Source: Pseudomonadota bacterium (GTDB lineage Bacteria; Pseudomonadota; Alphaproteobacteria; Caulobacterales; Caulobacteraceae). Taken from it: a stretch of DNA of 57,358 nucleotides. Numbering within the stretch: position 1 is the first letter of the stretch; every line of letters starts with the position of its first letter. The DNA lies in NCBI GenBank assembly GCA_023428785.1, contig JAEYWU010000127.1, positions 1-57,358 of the forward strand, in the 5' to 3' direction. The notes below the pieces were generated by a model. That model did no database searches and was not told where the DNA came from. It saw only the letters and a list, made by a program, of their open reading frames with translations. This document shows positions 43,984 through 51,876 of this stretch, in pieces. Made by a program: the position numbers and the translations under genes.

Positions 43984-45204
43984 GTGCCTGAGACCTTCAT
44001 CGTGATCGGCGGCGGCATGATCGGAACGGCGGCAGCCTTCCGCCTGCGGGCCGCAGGGTTCGATGTCATCCTGATCGAGCCCGGTCCGACCGAGCACGCG
44101 GCTTCTTTCGGCAATGCCGGCCACATCGCTGTCGAACAGGTCGAGCCGTTGTCATCCGCAGCCACGCTGACGGCTGCGCCGGGACGGCTCTTCGCCCTTG
44201 GCGGGCCGCTGGATTTTCGCCTGCGCGACATCGGCTTCTGGGGCCCATGGGCCAAGCGCTACCTTGCCGCCAGCCGGGGTCGCGTGTTCGAGGACGGAAC
44301 GCACGCGCTTGAGGAGCTGATGAGCCGGGCGGTTGGAGCCTGGTCGGATATGCTTATGCAAGCCGGCGTACCGGATCTCATGCGGGCCGATGGACACGTC
44401 GCCCTGTGGTTTGATCCGCGTGAGACTGAGAAACGTCGCCTCGCCTGGGACAACGCCAATGTCGGCTCATGCCGACTTCGCTCGCTGAGCCAGGACGACC
44501 TCGCCGCCTATGGAGCACTGATGCCCGGCCGGCCGCCAATGGGGGGCGTCGCATTTGAGGGCACGGCGAGGCTCACCTCGCCCCAGCGTGTGCGAGACGC
44601 CCTGACGCGAGCCTTCATCGACGCCGGTGGTCGCAGGGTTGCGCGGCGGGTCGCTTCGGTGGCTCCCGATGGCCTGGTCCGACTGGATGATGGCGCCACC
44701 CTTGAAGGCCGGGTGCTGGTCGCAGCCGGTGTCTGGTCGAGGCGTCTGATGGAAGGGCTCGGGGTCTTCACGCCGCTGGTGGCTGAGCGAGGCTATTCCA
44801 TCCAGATCCCCTCCGCCTGGCCTGACCATCTGCCGACCGCAGTCGTCGAGGGGCAGTCGATGGTGCTGGCGCCGCACGCCGACGGCCTTCGTGTGACCAG
44901 TTTTGTGGAGTTCGCCCGACCCGACAGTCCGCCCGATCCGCGCAAATGGCGACGACTTGAACGGCAGGTGGCGGACCTGGGGTTCGAGGTTCCCGCCGAC
45001 ACGCGCCGCTGGATGGGCTGTCGGCCGACGCTGCCCGACTATCGCCCGGCGATCGGCGTTCTGCCAGGCGGCAGGGTCCTCTATGCCTTCGGCCATCAGC
45101 ACCTCGGCGTTACGCTGTCGGCTGTGACCGCCGAACGGATCGAGATGTTGGCGTTGGGGGAGGCCGGCGATCCGCGGCTCAGGATTCAGCGCTTCCGCGA
45201 TTGA
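43984..45204 (+). CDS. FAD-dependent oxidoreductase (DadA-like), probable D-hydroxyproline dehydrogenase
   Basis: A 406-residue flavoprotein. The N-terminal dinucleotide fold is VIGGGMIGTAAAFRLRAAGF, followed by HAASFGNAGHIAVEQVEPLS, RVLVAAGVWSRRLMEGLGV and the C-terminal GCRPTLPDYRPAIGVLPGG with FGHQHLGVTLS. It resembles DadA-type D-amino acid dehydrogenases. Divergence from the epimerase pair implies it oxidises cis-4-hydroxy-D-proline. The GTG at 43984 starts directly at the Rossmann strand. The semialdehyde dehydrogenase needed to finish the pathway is not in the window. Confidence 0.86.
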   Translation: MPETFIVIGGGMIGTAAAFRLRAAGFDVILIEPGPTEHAASFGNAGHIAVEQVEPLSSAATLTAAPGRLFALGGPLDFRLRDIGFWGPWAKRYLAASRGRVFEDGTHALEELMSRAVGAWSDMLMQAGVPDLMRADGHVALWFDPRETEKRRLAWDNANVGSCRLRSLSQDDLAAYGALMPGRPPMGGVAFEGTARLTSPQRVRDALTRAFIDAGGRRVARRVASVAPDGLVRLDDGATLEGRVLVAAGVWSRRLMEGLGVFTPLVAERGYSIQIPSAWPDHLPTAVVEGQSMVLAPHADGLRVTSFVEFARPDSPPDPRKWRRLERQVADLGFEVPADTRRWMGCRPTLPDYRPAIGVLPGGRVLYAFGHQHLGVTLSAVTAERIEMLALGEAGDPRLRIQRFRD

Positions 45205-45261
45205 GCCTTGGCGCCGTTCAGCGAGAGGCGTTTAGTGCGCTCAACGAAAAGGGAGGGGCCG

Positions 45262-45597
45262 ATGAGGGCCGCCATCGCAGCGCTGGCGCTGATCGCGCCG
45301 CTGGCCGCGTGTGAGGATGCGACGCCTGACTTCGGGCAGGGTGGCTGGAACGGGGGGGATGTCGAGGAAGCCATACCGCTCGATGCCGATCTTCCATCCG
45401 CACCGTCGCCGCAGGCGCCACCGCCGCCGGCGCGTCCAGCAACGGAAGAGGTCGCCGAGCCAGTCGCTGAAGTGCAGGCTGTGACAGCACCAGATCCGGA
45501 GCCTGTTCCTCCTGTCGTCCTTCTTCCCGCTCCGGTTCCGCCGGCGCCGGCGCCGCTCGCTGCGCCTGCGGAAGCCGCGCCTGTCGAACCCGAGTGA
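45262..45597 (+). CDS. Small proline-rich lipoprotein
   Basis: A 111-residue putative lipoprotein. The signal peptide MRAAIAALALIAPLAACED ends in a lipobox (LAAC) and acidic +2 residue. The mature part is low complexity, Pro/Ala/Glu-rich (for example APSPQAPPPPARPATEE), with no identifiable domain, and may act as an extended spacer in the periplasm. A GGGAGGGG site precedes the ATG. Another in-frame ATG at 45208 would add a basic extension before the signal and is less likely. tRNA-Ser lies just after on the other strand. Confidence 0.7.
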   Translation: MRAAIAALALIAPLAACEDATPDFGQGGWNGGDVEEAIPLDADLPSAPSPQAPPPPARPATEEVAEPVAEVQAVTAPDPEPVPPVVLLPAPVPPAPAPLAAPAEAAPVEPE

Positions 45598-45605
45598 TCT
45601 AGGAG

Positions 45606-45695
45606 TGGCGGACAGGGTGGGATTCGAACCCACGGTGGGCTCTCACCCACGGCGGTTTTCAAGACCGCTGCCTTAAACCACTCGGCCACCTGTCC
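45606..45695 (-). tRNA. tRNA-Ser (TGA)
   Basis: A 90-base class II tRNA with encoded CCA (45606-45608). Acceptor stem GGACAGG pairs CCTGTCC, discriminator G. The anticodon loop CTTGAAA gives TGA, and a long variable arm (about CGTGGGTGAGAGCCCACG) is present, as required for serine. The T arm contains GGTTCGAATCC. Confidence 0.97.
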
Positions 45696-45704
45696 TCGCG
45701 GCCG

Positions 45705-45734
45705 TCCTTAGCAGGGCAGGGGGCGATTAACCAA
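45705..45734 (-). promoter_or_regulatory. Possible promoter of tRNA-Ser
   Basis: On the minus strand TTGGTT (45729-45734) and GCTAAGGA (45705-45712) are separated by 16 bases and partly match the housekeeping pattern seen at the other tRNA genes. The mature tRNA starts 10 bases further on, which is short, so this is tentative. Confidence 0.3.
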
Positions 45735-45788
45735 AGCGGAAAACATCGCCGTCAAAATATCCGCCGTCTGTCGGTCGGAGGCGTTCCG

Positions 45789-46601
45789 ATGTTGCGAAAA
45801 GCTCTGGTGAGCGCGGGCTTGGCCGCGAGCCTGTCGGCGTGTGGTTCGGTAGCCGGAACGGTTGGTCCGATCGCGCCGGTTGGACGCGACGCGCCGCGCA
45901 CTACGGTCGAGGTGCGCGATCCGGCGCCCTACGTCCGCGGAACCCTTAGGCCTTATGTGGTGCGCGGGCGCACCTACACGCCGGTGATCGACGAATCCTA
46001 TGACCAGGTCGGTGTCGCCAGCTGGTACGGCGACGCTTTCCACGGTCGCCCGACGGCGACCGGCGAGGTCTACGACATGAACGGACTCAGCGCGGCTCAC
46101 ACCACCCTGCCGCTCCCGTCGCTGGCGGAGGTCACCAATCTGGAGACCGGGCAGAGCATCGTGGTTCGGGTCAACGACCGTGGCCCCTTCGTCGGCGACC
46201 GGATTATCGACCTCTCGAGGGGCGCCGCCGACGCGCTGGGCGTCCGCTCCCAGGGGCTGGCCGAGGTTCGTGTACGTTGGCTCGGGCCTGCGCCCGTCGG
46301 CGGCGGCACGGGGCGGCCGAGCCGTCCCGCGCAGGCCAGTCAGCCGCAAACCCCGCCCGCTTTCGGCGATACCGATCCCTATTTCGTTCAGGCTGGCACC
46401 TTCGCCAATCGCGACAACGCGGAGGCGCTGCGTCATCGATTCGGCGGCGGGCGGACCACGATCCAGGACGTCGAGGTGCGCGGAGAGCGCATGTACCGCG
46501 TGCTCATCGGTCCGTGGACGGGCCGTCAGGAAGCCGAGCGCCAGCGCTCGACCCTGGCCGGTCAGGGGCTGTTCGACGCGATCCTCGTTCGCGCACAATA
46601 A
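45789..46601 (+). CDS. rlpA: RlpA-like septal ring lytic transglycosylase with SPOR domain
   Basis: A 270-residue outer-membrane lipoprotein (lipobox LSAC, Cys18). The double-psi beta-barrel RlpA domain includes GVASWYGDAFHGRPTATGE, then YDMNGLSAAHTTLPLPSLAEV, VRVNDRGPFVGDRIIDLSRG and ALGVRSQGLAEVRV. The catalytic Glu and Asp of TATGEVYDM and the His in AAHTTLP match active RlpA. A C-terminal SPOR domain (YFVQAGTFANRDNAEALRHRF) should bind denuded septal glycan. Cutting of denuded glycan strands at division is inferred. ATTAACC upstream (45727-45733) is a weak CtrA half-site. Confidence 0.9.
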   Translation: MLRKALVSAGLAASLSACGSVAGTVGPIAPVGRDAPRTTVEVRDPAPYVRGTLRPYVVRGRTYTPVIDESYDQVGVASWYGDAFHGRPTATGEVYDMNGLSAAHTTLPLPSLAEVTNLETGQSIVVRVNDRGPFVGDRIIDLSRGAADALGVRSQGLAEVRVRWLGPAPVGGGTGRPSRPAQASQPQTPPAFGDTDPYFVQAGTFANRDNAEALRHRFGGGRTTIQDVEVRGERMYRVLIGPWTGRQEAERQRSTLAGQGLFDAILVRAQ

Positions 46602-46644
46602 AATCAACCATCCGGCCTTTGCCTCCCGGATGTGAATCGCCATT

Positions 46645-47289
46645 GTGCGCCCCGTGACGCGCGGACGGTTCATTACATTCGAAGGCGGGGAGGGGGCTGG
46701 AAAGTCGACCCAGGCGCGCCTGCTGGTCGAGCGGCTGCAGGCTGCGGGCCTGACCGTCGTGCTGACCCGGGAGCCGGGCGGTTCGGAAGGGGCTGAGGCC
46801 CTGCGCAACCTGCTCGTCACGGGCGACCGGGATCGCTGGAGCCCGACCGCCGAGACGCTTCTGATGTATGCGGGCCGGTCCGATCACCTGGATCGCCTGA
46901 TTCGTCCGGCGCTTGAGGCCGGGACGTGGGTGGTCTGCGACCGATTTTCTGATTCAACGCGCGCCTATCAGGGCGCTGGCGGCGGGGTCGATCCCGGCTT
47001 CATCGAGGCGATCGAGACCGAGGTCGTCGGACCGGACCGGCCCGACCTCACGCTCGTGTTCGACATGCCGGTCGAGGTCGGCCTGGAGCGGGCCTTCGGC
47101 CGCGATATGTTCGAGGCGCGGTTCGAGTCCAAGGGTTTGTCCTTCCATGAACGGCTGCGGGCCGCCTTCCTTCGGATCGCAGAGGCCGAGCCCGTTCGCT
47201 GCGCCCGGATCGACGCTGGCGGGACGCTCGATGAGGTCGCAACCGAGGTGTGGGCGGCCGTGTCGTCCCGCCTGGACCTGCGGCCATGA
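46645..47289 (+). CDS. tmk: Thymidylate kinase
   Basis: A 214-residue kinase that phosphorylates dTMP. The P-loop is FEGGEGAGKSTQARLLVERL, and the LID and substrate regions appear as TREPGGSEGAEALRNLL and VCDRFSDSTRAYQGAGGG. The start is a GTG at 46645; a GTG at 46654 gives a similar N-terminus. The stop overlaps holB (ATGA). tmk-holB is a widely conserved pair at the head of this run. Confidence 0.95.
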   Translation: MRPVTRGRFITFEGGEGAGKSTQARLLVERLQAAGLTVVLTREPGGSEGAEALRNLLVTGDRDRWSPTAETLLMYAGRSDHLDRLIRPALEAGTWVVCDRFSDSTRAYQGAGGGVDPGFIEAIETEVVGPDRPDLTLVFDMPVEVGLERAFGRDMFEARFESKGLSFHERLRAAFLRIAEAEPVRCARIDAGGTLDEVATEVWAAVSSRLDLRP

Positions 47290-48260
47290 CGGATGACGCT
47301 GCCGGCCCCCGCGCCGCCTACCACGCCCTGCACGACGATCGGCCGGAGCAGGCCTTTCTGGCGGCGCAGGAGCGAGGGCGTCTGCATCACGCCTGGTTGC
47401 TGGCCGGGCCGGAGGGACTGGGGAAGGCAACCTTCGCCTATCGCGCCGCCCGCCGCCTTCTGGGCGCTGCGCCGGATCCCTCTCGGGGGGCGCTCGGCTC
47501 TGATCCGGTCGACCGGGTCTGCCGCCTGATCGAGCAGGACGCCCATCCGGACCTGCTTGTGCTGGAGCGCCAGTCGGAGGGCGGGCGCCTACGCAAATCG
47601 ATCTCGGTCGAGGAAGCGCGCGCTCTGCCGGAATTTTTCTCGAAGTCGCCGTCCATGGCGCGATATCGGGTCGCCATCGTTGATGCGGCGGATGACCTGA
47701 ATCCGAACTCCGCCAACGCCTTGCTGAAGACACTTGAGGAGCCTCCGGAGCGTGGCGTGCTGCTGCTGGTCGCCCATTCTCCGGCGAGGCTGCTGGTCAC
47801 GATCCGCTCACGGTGCCGGCGGCTTCTGTTCCGCCCTTGGGACACGTCGGATGTGGCCCGGCTTCTCGAGCGTCAGGCGGGCCTTAGGACCGGTGACGCC
47901 CAGATGCTGGCCCTTATGGCCGGTGGCTCACCCGGACGGGCGCTGCGTCTGGCGGATCAGGGCGCGCTCGAGATCGACGCGACGGCCCGCGCGGTCGTCA
48001 TGGGCGATGCGCCCGAGGATTCCGAACTGCTCCGCCTTGCCGATACTCTGCGGGGCGGGGAAGGCCAGCAGCGGCTGGAGCTCTTCTTCGATCGACTGGC
48101 CGAGGCGGCGCGCGAGCGGGCCGAAGGCGAGCGTCCCGAGACCTGGGGCGCCCTCTGGGACCGGCTGAACCGCATGCCGTCGGAGGCGGCCAGCCTGAAC
48201 CTAGACCGCGCCGACGTGTTGTTTTCCGCTCTGGCGGACATCCGCAGGGCTCGCGCCTGA
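47286..48260 (+). CDS. holB: DNA polymerase III delta-prime subunit
   Basis: A 324-residue clamp-loader subunit. The degenerate Walker A site is LLAGPEGLGKATFAYRAARR, sensor-like regions are VAIVDAADDLNPNSANALLK and LEEPPERGVLLLVAHSPARL, then TIRSRCRRLLFRPWDTSDVA, all typical of HolB. The C-terminal collar domain follows. ATG 47286 overlaps tmk; the last codon overlaps the tatD-family start by one base. Confidence 0.92.
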   Translation: MTDDAAGPRAAYHALHDDRPEQAFLAAQERGRLHHAWLLAGPEGLGKATFAYRAARRLLGAAPDPSRGALGSDPVDRVCRLIEQDAHPDLLVLERQSEGGRLRKSISVEEARALPEFFSKSPSMARYRVAIVDAADDLNPNSANALLKTLEEPPERGVLLLVAHSPARLLVTIRSRCRRLLFRPWDTSDVARLLERQAGLRTGDAQMLALMAGGSPGRALRLADQGALEIDATARAVVMGDAPEDSELLRLADTLRGGEGQQRLELFFDRLAEAARERAEGERPETWGALWDRLNRMPSEAASLNLDRADVLFSALADIRRARA

Positions 48261-49039
48261 TGATCATCGACAGCCACGTCAATCTGCACGCTCCCCAGTT
48301 CGACGAGGACCGCGATGCGGTCATCGAGCGCGCCCGTGCGGCCGGCGTGGCAATGATGGTCGAGATTTCGGACAAGCTCTCGACCTTCGAGGCGACGCAC
48401 AGCCTGGCGATGGTCCATCCGGACATCTGGTGCACGGTTGGAGCCCATCCGCATGAGGCCAAGGACCACACGGAGGTGACGGCCCGGGATTTGGTGGACC
48501 TGGCGCAGCGTCCGCGCGTGATCGGCATCGGCGAGTGCGGTCTGGATTTCCACTACGACCTGTCCCCGCGCGATGTGCAGCAGGCGGTGTTTCGGGTCCA
48601 TATCGAGGCGGCCCGCCAGACCGGACTGCCCCTAGTGGTGCATACGCGTGAGGCCGACGACGTGATGGCCGAGATCCTGCGCGAAGAATATTCAACCAAG
48701 CCTTTCAAAATGCTGATGCATTGCTACACCTCTGGGCCGGAGCTGGCCCGGGTCGCGGCGGAGCTTGGGGCGTGGTTTTCGGTCTCGGGTATCGCCACCT
48801 TCAAGGCGGCGGAAGAGGTGAGGGCGGTCATCCGGGACATGCCCGAAGACCGCATCATCGTGGAGACCGACTGCCCGTATCTTGCGCCGATCCCTCATCG
48901 CGGGCGGCGCAACGAGCCAGCCTATGTCGGCCACGTTCTGGACAAGCTGGCCGAGATCCGGGGCTGGAGCAAAGAGAGTGCGGAAGCGCGCACGACCGAT
49001 GCCTTTTTTGCGCTCTTTGACAGGATTCCGCGTCCGTGA
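48260..49039 (+). CDS. TatD/YcfH family metal-dependent DNase
   Basis: A 259-residue TIM-barrel hydrolase. The N-terminal metal motif reads IDSHVNLHAPQF: the first His is present but the second is Asn (Asn8), which resembles TatD (GVNL) rather than YcfH (SHCHL). Other ligands are present: GAHPHEAKDH, GECGLDFHYD, PLVVHTREADDVMAE, and VETDCPYLAPIPHRGRRNEP. 3'-exonuclease or DNA-repair activity is family knowledge. It follows holB by a 1-base overlap and precedes an MBL hydrolase by a 4-base overlap. Confidence 0.92.
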   Translation: MIIDSHVNLHAPQFDEDRDAVIERARAAGVAMMVEISDKLSTFEATHSLAMVHPDIWCTVGAHPHEAKDHTEVTARDLVDLAQRPRVIGIGECGLDFHYDLSPRDVQQAVFRVHIEAARQTGLPLVVHTREADDVMAEILREEYSTKPFKMLMHCYTSGPELARVAAELGAWFSVSGIATFKAAEEVRAVIRDMPEDRIIVETDCPYLAPIPHRGRRNEPAYVGHVLDKLAEIRGWSKESAEARTTDAFFALFDRIPRP

Positions 49040-49833
49040 GCCGGATGGAAGCCATCATCCTGGGATGCGGGTCTTCCGGAGGCGTGCCTCGGGCCAATGG
49101 CGACTGGGGCGCGTGCGACCCTGGCGATCCGCGTAACCGGCGTAGTCGATGCTCCCTGGCCGTGCGGCGCCATGGCCCGGACGGAATTACGACCGTCGTG
49201 GTCGATACCTCGCCCGATCTGCGACAGCAGATGCTGGCGGCCGAGATCACCGGGATCGATGGGGTCCTGCTAACCCACGACCATGCCGACCAGACCCACG
49301 GCATCGATGATCTCAGGACCTTCGCCTACCTGGGCCGAAAGCGCGTGCCCGTCTGGATGGATGCCGAGACGAACGGTACGCTGGACGCCCGTTTTGGGTA
49401 TATTTTCAGAGGGGAATATGGATATCCTGCCATTTGCGATGCGCATGTGATCGCCTATGGCGACGCGATCGAGGTGGCCGGGCCCGGCGGCGTCATTCCG
49501 GCCCTGACCTTCGGCCAGCATCACGGGCCGATCGCCTCGGTGGGATACCGCTTTGGCGGCATGGCCTATTCAAGTGATGTCTCAGCTCTTGACGGTATAG
49601 CGCTGGATGCGCTGCGGGGTCTGGACCTCTGGATCATCGACGCCTTGCGGTGGACGCGACATCCGACACACGCCCACGTGGACCAAGCGCTGGCCTGGAT
49701 CGCGGAACTGGCGCCGCGACGCGCGGTGCTGACGAACCTGCACATCGACCTGGATTATCGGCGGCTGAGTGGCATGTTGCCGGAGAATGTGGAACCCGCA
49801 TTTGATGGCTGGCGCGCTGCGTTCAGCGCCTGA
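49036..49833 (+). CDS. MBL-fold hydrolase of the PhnP-like type
   Basis: A 265-residue metallo-beta-lactamase fold protein. The main metal motif is VLLTHDHADQTHGIDDLRTF, with further ligands in FGQHHGPIASVGYRFGGMAY and TNLHIDLDYRRLSG. The opening ILGCGSSGGVPRANGDWGAC is typical of the branch beside tatD in alphaproteobacteria and is related to PhnP phosphodiesterases. The GTG at 49036 overlaps the tatD stop. Substrate unknown. Confidence 0.9.
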   Translation: MSRMEAIILGCGSSGGVPRANGDWGACDPGDPRNRRSRCSLAVRRHGPDGITTVVVDTSPDLRQQMLAAEITGIDGVLLTHDHADQTHGIDDLRTFAYLGRKRVPVWMDAETNGTLDARFGYIFRGEYGYPAICDAHVIAYGDAIEVAGPGGVIPALTFGQHHGPIASVGYRFGGMAYSSDVSALDGIALDALRGLDLWIIDALRWTRHPTHAHVDQALAWIAELAPRRAVLTNLHIDLDYRRLSGMLPENVEPAFDGWRAAFSA

Positions 49834-49845
49834 ACGAGCCGGAAC

Positions 49846-49874
49846 AGATATCTATTATTTCGCATAATATATCT
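49846..49874. other. AT-rich imperfect palindrome between convergent genes
   Basis: AGATA-(TC)-TATTAT at 49846-49858, a five-base loop, then ATAATA-TATCT at 49864-49874 form an 11-bp hairpin with one two-base bulge. It lies between convergent stop codons in a GC-rich neighbourhood. It may be a terminator of both transcripts, but neither side has the usual G/C stem and T tract. Confidence 0.5.
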
Positions 49875-49907
49875 TAGGCGCATTTTAGATGCGGCCAATG
49901 CGAGCCC

Positions 49908-50417
49908 TCAATCGCTGTCCCCCAACGCGCACGGGAACGGCGCGACGGATCGATAGAAGGCCCTAGAGGCCTGGACCGTATCCCCCTCACTGAGTCTGTA
50001 GGCGTGCTCGACGACCATGGCCTGCTGCTCGATGTTCAGACCATCCCAGCGGCAATCATCATCGGCGACATAGCCGTAGGCATCGGCCCCGTCGCCGGCC
50101 CGGATCTTGGCCCAGGCCAGATTGACGCCCTGCTGAGCCTGCCAGACGTGGACCAGTTCATGGACGAAGGTCGCGCGGCGCTTGAGGCCTTCTTGTGCGT
50201 AGTCCGCGTAGAGCCACTCGCCGGGCCAGGTAATCCATTCACGCCCGAACCAGCGCCCGGCCACGAAGGCCCGGTTGAACGGCCACGGCGAACCGAGGAA
50301 GCGAATCGTCTCGAGCCGGAGGGCGTCTCCGAAGACGCGAGCCGCGAGCGCCCTCTCCCCGATCGTCAGCGGCCGCGTCGCCCAGGCGCCCATGCCGCCG
50401 GATGACGTGCTGCTCAT
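49908..50417 (-). CDS. Zincin-like putative metallopeptidase (DUF4157/vgr-related)
   Basis: A 169-residue protein with a metallopeptidase-like HELVH motif in RRATFVHELVHVWQAQQGVN, where His-Glu-x-x-His could bind zinc. Surrounding sequence (MGAWATRPLTIGERALAARV, then FVAGRWFGREWITWPGEWLY) is typical of the 'vgr-related' family found in Caulobacterales. No signal peptide is visible. A third metal ligand may be Glu in LNIEQQAMVVEHAYRL. Activity is unproven. Its ATG overlaps the stop of the upstream M15-type gene (ATGA). Confidence 0.7.
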   Translation of the reverse strand: MSSTSSGGMGAWATRPLTIGERALAARVFGDALRLETIRFLGSPWPFNRAFVAGRWFGREWITWPGEWLYADYAQEGLKRRATFVHELVHVWQAQQGVNLAWAKIRAGDGADAYGYVADDDCRWDGLNIEQQAMVVEHAYRLSEGDTVQASRAFYRSVAPFPCALGDSD

Positions 50418-51295
50418 GGCGCGTAGTCGGCCTCGGGGCCGATGTATTCCCAGTGCCAGGGCTCATAGATGTAGTTCACGAAGCCATAGCGATGGGCGTT
50501 ACGGACCAGCCAACGATAGGCCGGGCCGCGTGTCTGCCACAGGCGGTTATAGGCATTTGTGGAATCGATGCTGTAGTCCGGCGCCGCGCCGACATTGATG
50601 TCCAGAGCCCAACCGGTCCGGTGGGCCGAACAGCTGGCACGCCGCAAGCCATCGCAATTGCCCTGATCCTCGCATCGCACCCCATCGATGTCCGGATGGC
50701 GATAGGTCGAATAGACCGTCAGCAAGAGCGGATCGGCGGCGATCGCCGGCACCTCGGCCCGGGCGTCCGCCACCATACGGCGGTAGGAGTCGATCACGAC
50801 GGCGTGGGCCATGCGCCCGGGCCGCTGGACGGATTCTTCGGTGCGGTCGAACTCGGCCAGTTCCGGCCGCTCAGGCGCGCGCGGGCATTCTCCCCTCACC
50901 CGCGCCATCACGAATGGACGGCGCTCCTGCCACACGCCCTTGAGCACGGTAAAGGTCGCCGGACCGAAACGGCCGTCAGCCGGCAAGCCATAGCGGACCT
51001 GAAAGGCCGCCAGGGCGCGGGCGAAGCCGGGTGTGGACGGCGCACATCGCGTGCCGATCTCCTGCTGCGTCATGGGCGCATAGGTTTCCCAGCCCACCTC
51101 GCGCCCGAACGGCTCCCAGTCTAGCGAATGGAGCGTCCGGCTGTTTGCGGCGGCGGCCTCGTACCAGCGCGCTGCATCGGAGTAGCAGAGCGCGTATTCG
51201 TGCAGGGTGTCACCCGCCTGCGCCCGCACGGCCTGAGGAATCAGGGTCAGGAACAGGCTGGCGATCGCCGCGAGGAAAGCGCTGGTCCGGATCAT
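50414..51295 (-). CDS. Peptidoglycan-binding M15-type D,D-carboxypeptidase-like exported protein
   Basis: A 293-residue protein with a signal peptide (MIRTSAFLAAIASLFLTLIP, cleavage near VRAQ). A PG-binding-1-like region (AALAAFQVRYGLPADGRFGP) precedes a VanY/LAS-type metallopeptidase domain with SAHRTGWALDINVG (SxHxxGxAxD motif) and IYEPWHWEYIG (HxH ligand region). All expected zinc ligands (His, Asp, His) are visible. D-Ala-D-Ala or cross-peptide cleavage is family knowledge. An upstream in-frame ATG at 51325 exists. It overlaps the zincin gene by 4 bases. Confidence 0.85.
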   Translation of the reverse strand: MIRTSAFLAAIASLFLTLIPQAVRAQAGDTLHEYALCYSDAARWYEAAAANSRTLHSLDWEPFGREVGWETYAPMTQQEIGTRCAPSTPGFARALAAFQVRYGLPADGRFGPATFTVLKGVWQERRPFVMARVRGECPRAPERPELAEFDRTEESVQRPGRMAHAVVIDSYRRMVADARAEVPAIAADPLLLTVYSTYRHPDIDGVRCEDQGNCDGLRRASCSAHRTGWALDINVGAAPDYSIDSTNAYNRLWQTRGPAYRWLVRNAHRYGFVNYIYEPWHWEYIGPEADYAP

Positions 51296-51351
51296 GATCC
51301 AAGGAAGCCACGACCCAAGGACCATCGCAAGCGGTCATGCAGACGCCGGCA

Positions 51352-51813
51352 TCAGCTTACAGGGCCAGGCTCCACAGCGGGTTCGGCCGCCGGCTGGACG
51401 ATGACCACCTCCGGCGGCTCGCTGCGCGACGCCTCGGCGCGGGCCGCGGCAGCTTCGGCGGCCGCGCGATCAGCAGAAGCCCGGGCGGCCGAAGCCGCGG
51501 CCAGTCCGTCCTGGGCGCCTTCCAGCTGCCCCTGCAGACGGGCGTCAGAGATCGCGTCCTGGATTGAGCTGGCGTCGGCTTCGGCGACCAGGGCGTCCTG
51601 CTGGGTCTCGTTGGTGGAAACCACCATCCAGACCACCCCTACAATGGCGGCGACCGCCACGACGCCGGCGATCCACCAGGCGGTGTTCGACTGGCGCCCG
51701 GCAACGGTCGTTTCCGTGGTCCGGACCTGCGCGGGTCCTTCCGGACGATACGGATCGGTCTGCGCCACGGTCGTGCGCGTGGTTTCCTGATAGAGGGGAT
51801 CGTGTTCGGTCAT
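51352..51813 (-). CDS. Single-pass membrane protein with Ala/Glu-rich coiled-coil tail
   Basis: A 153-residue protein. The N-terminus is soluble and Thr-rich (TRTTVAQTDPYRPEG). One membrane helix (WWIAGVVAVAAIVGVVWMVV, about residues 46-65) is followed by a helical, Ala/Glu-rich periplasmic stretch (for example AAASAARASADRAAAEAAAA) and a Pro tail. I recognise no family. It sits between prmA and the M15 gene on the same strand. Confidence 0.65.
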   Translation of the reverse strand: MTEHDPLYQETTRTTVAQTDPYRPEGPAQVRTTETTVAGRQSNTAWWIAGVVAVAAIVGVVWMVVSTNETQQDALVAEADASSIQDAISDARLQGQLEGAQDGLAAASAARASADRAAAEAAAARAEASRSEPPEVVIVQPAAEPAVEPGPVS

Positions 51814-51876
51814 GCGACAACTCCGGTTGCTCAGCCTGAGGCGGCAAACGGGCGCCGGATGTTACGGGTTCCGGCG

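Noticed and set aside
45727..45735. CtrA-like site upstream of rlpA (TTAACC)
   Set aside because: Only one half-site; the second TTAA at seven-base spacing is absent (the sequence there is GGAA), so it is noted only as weak.
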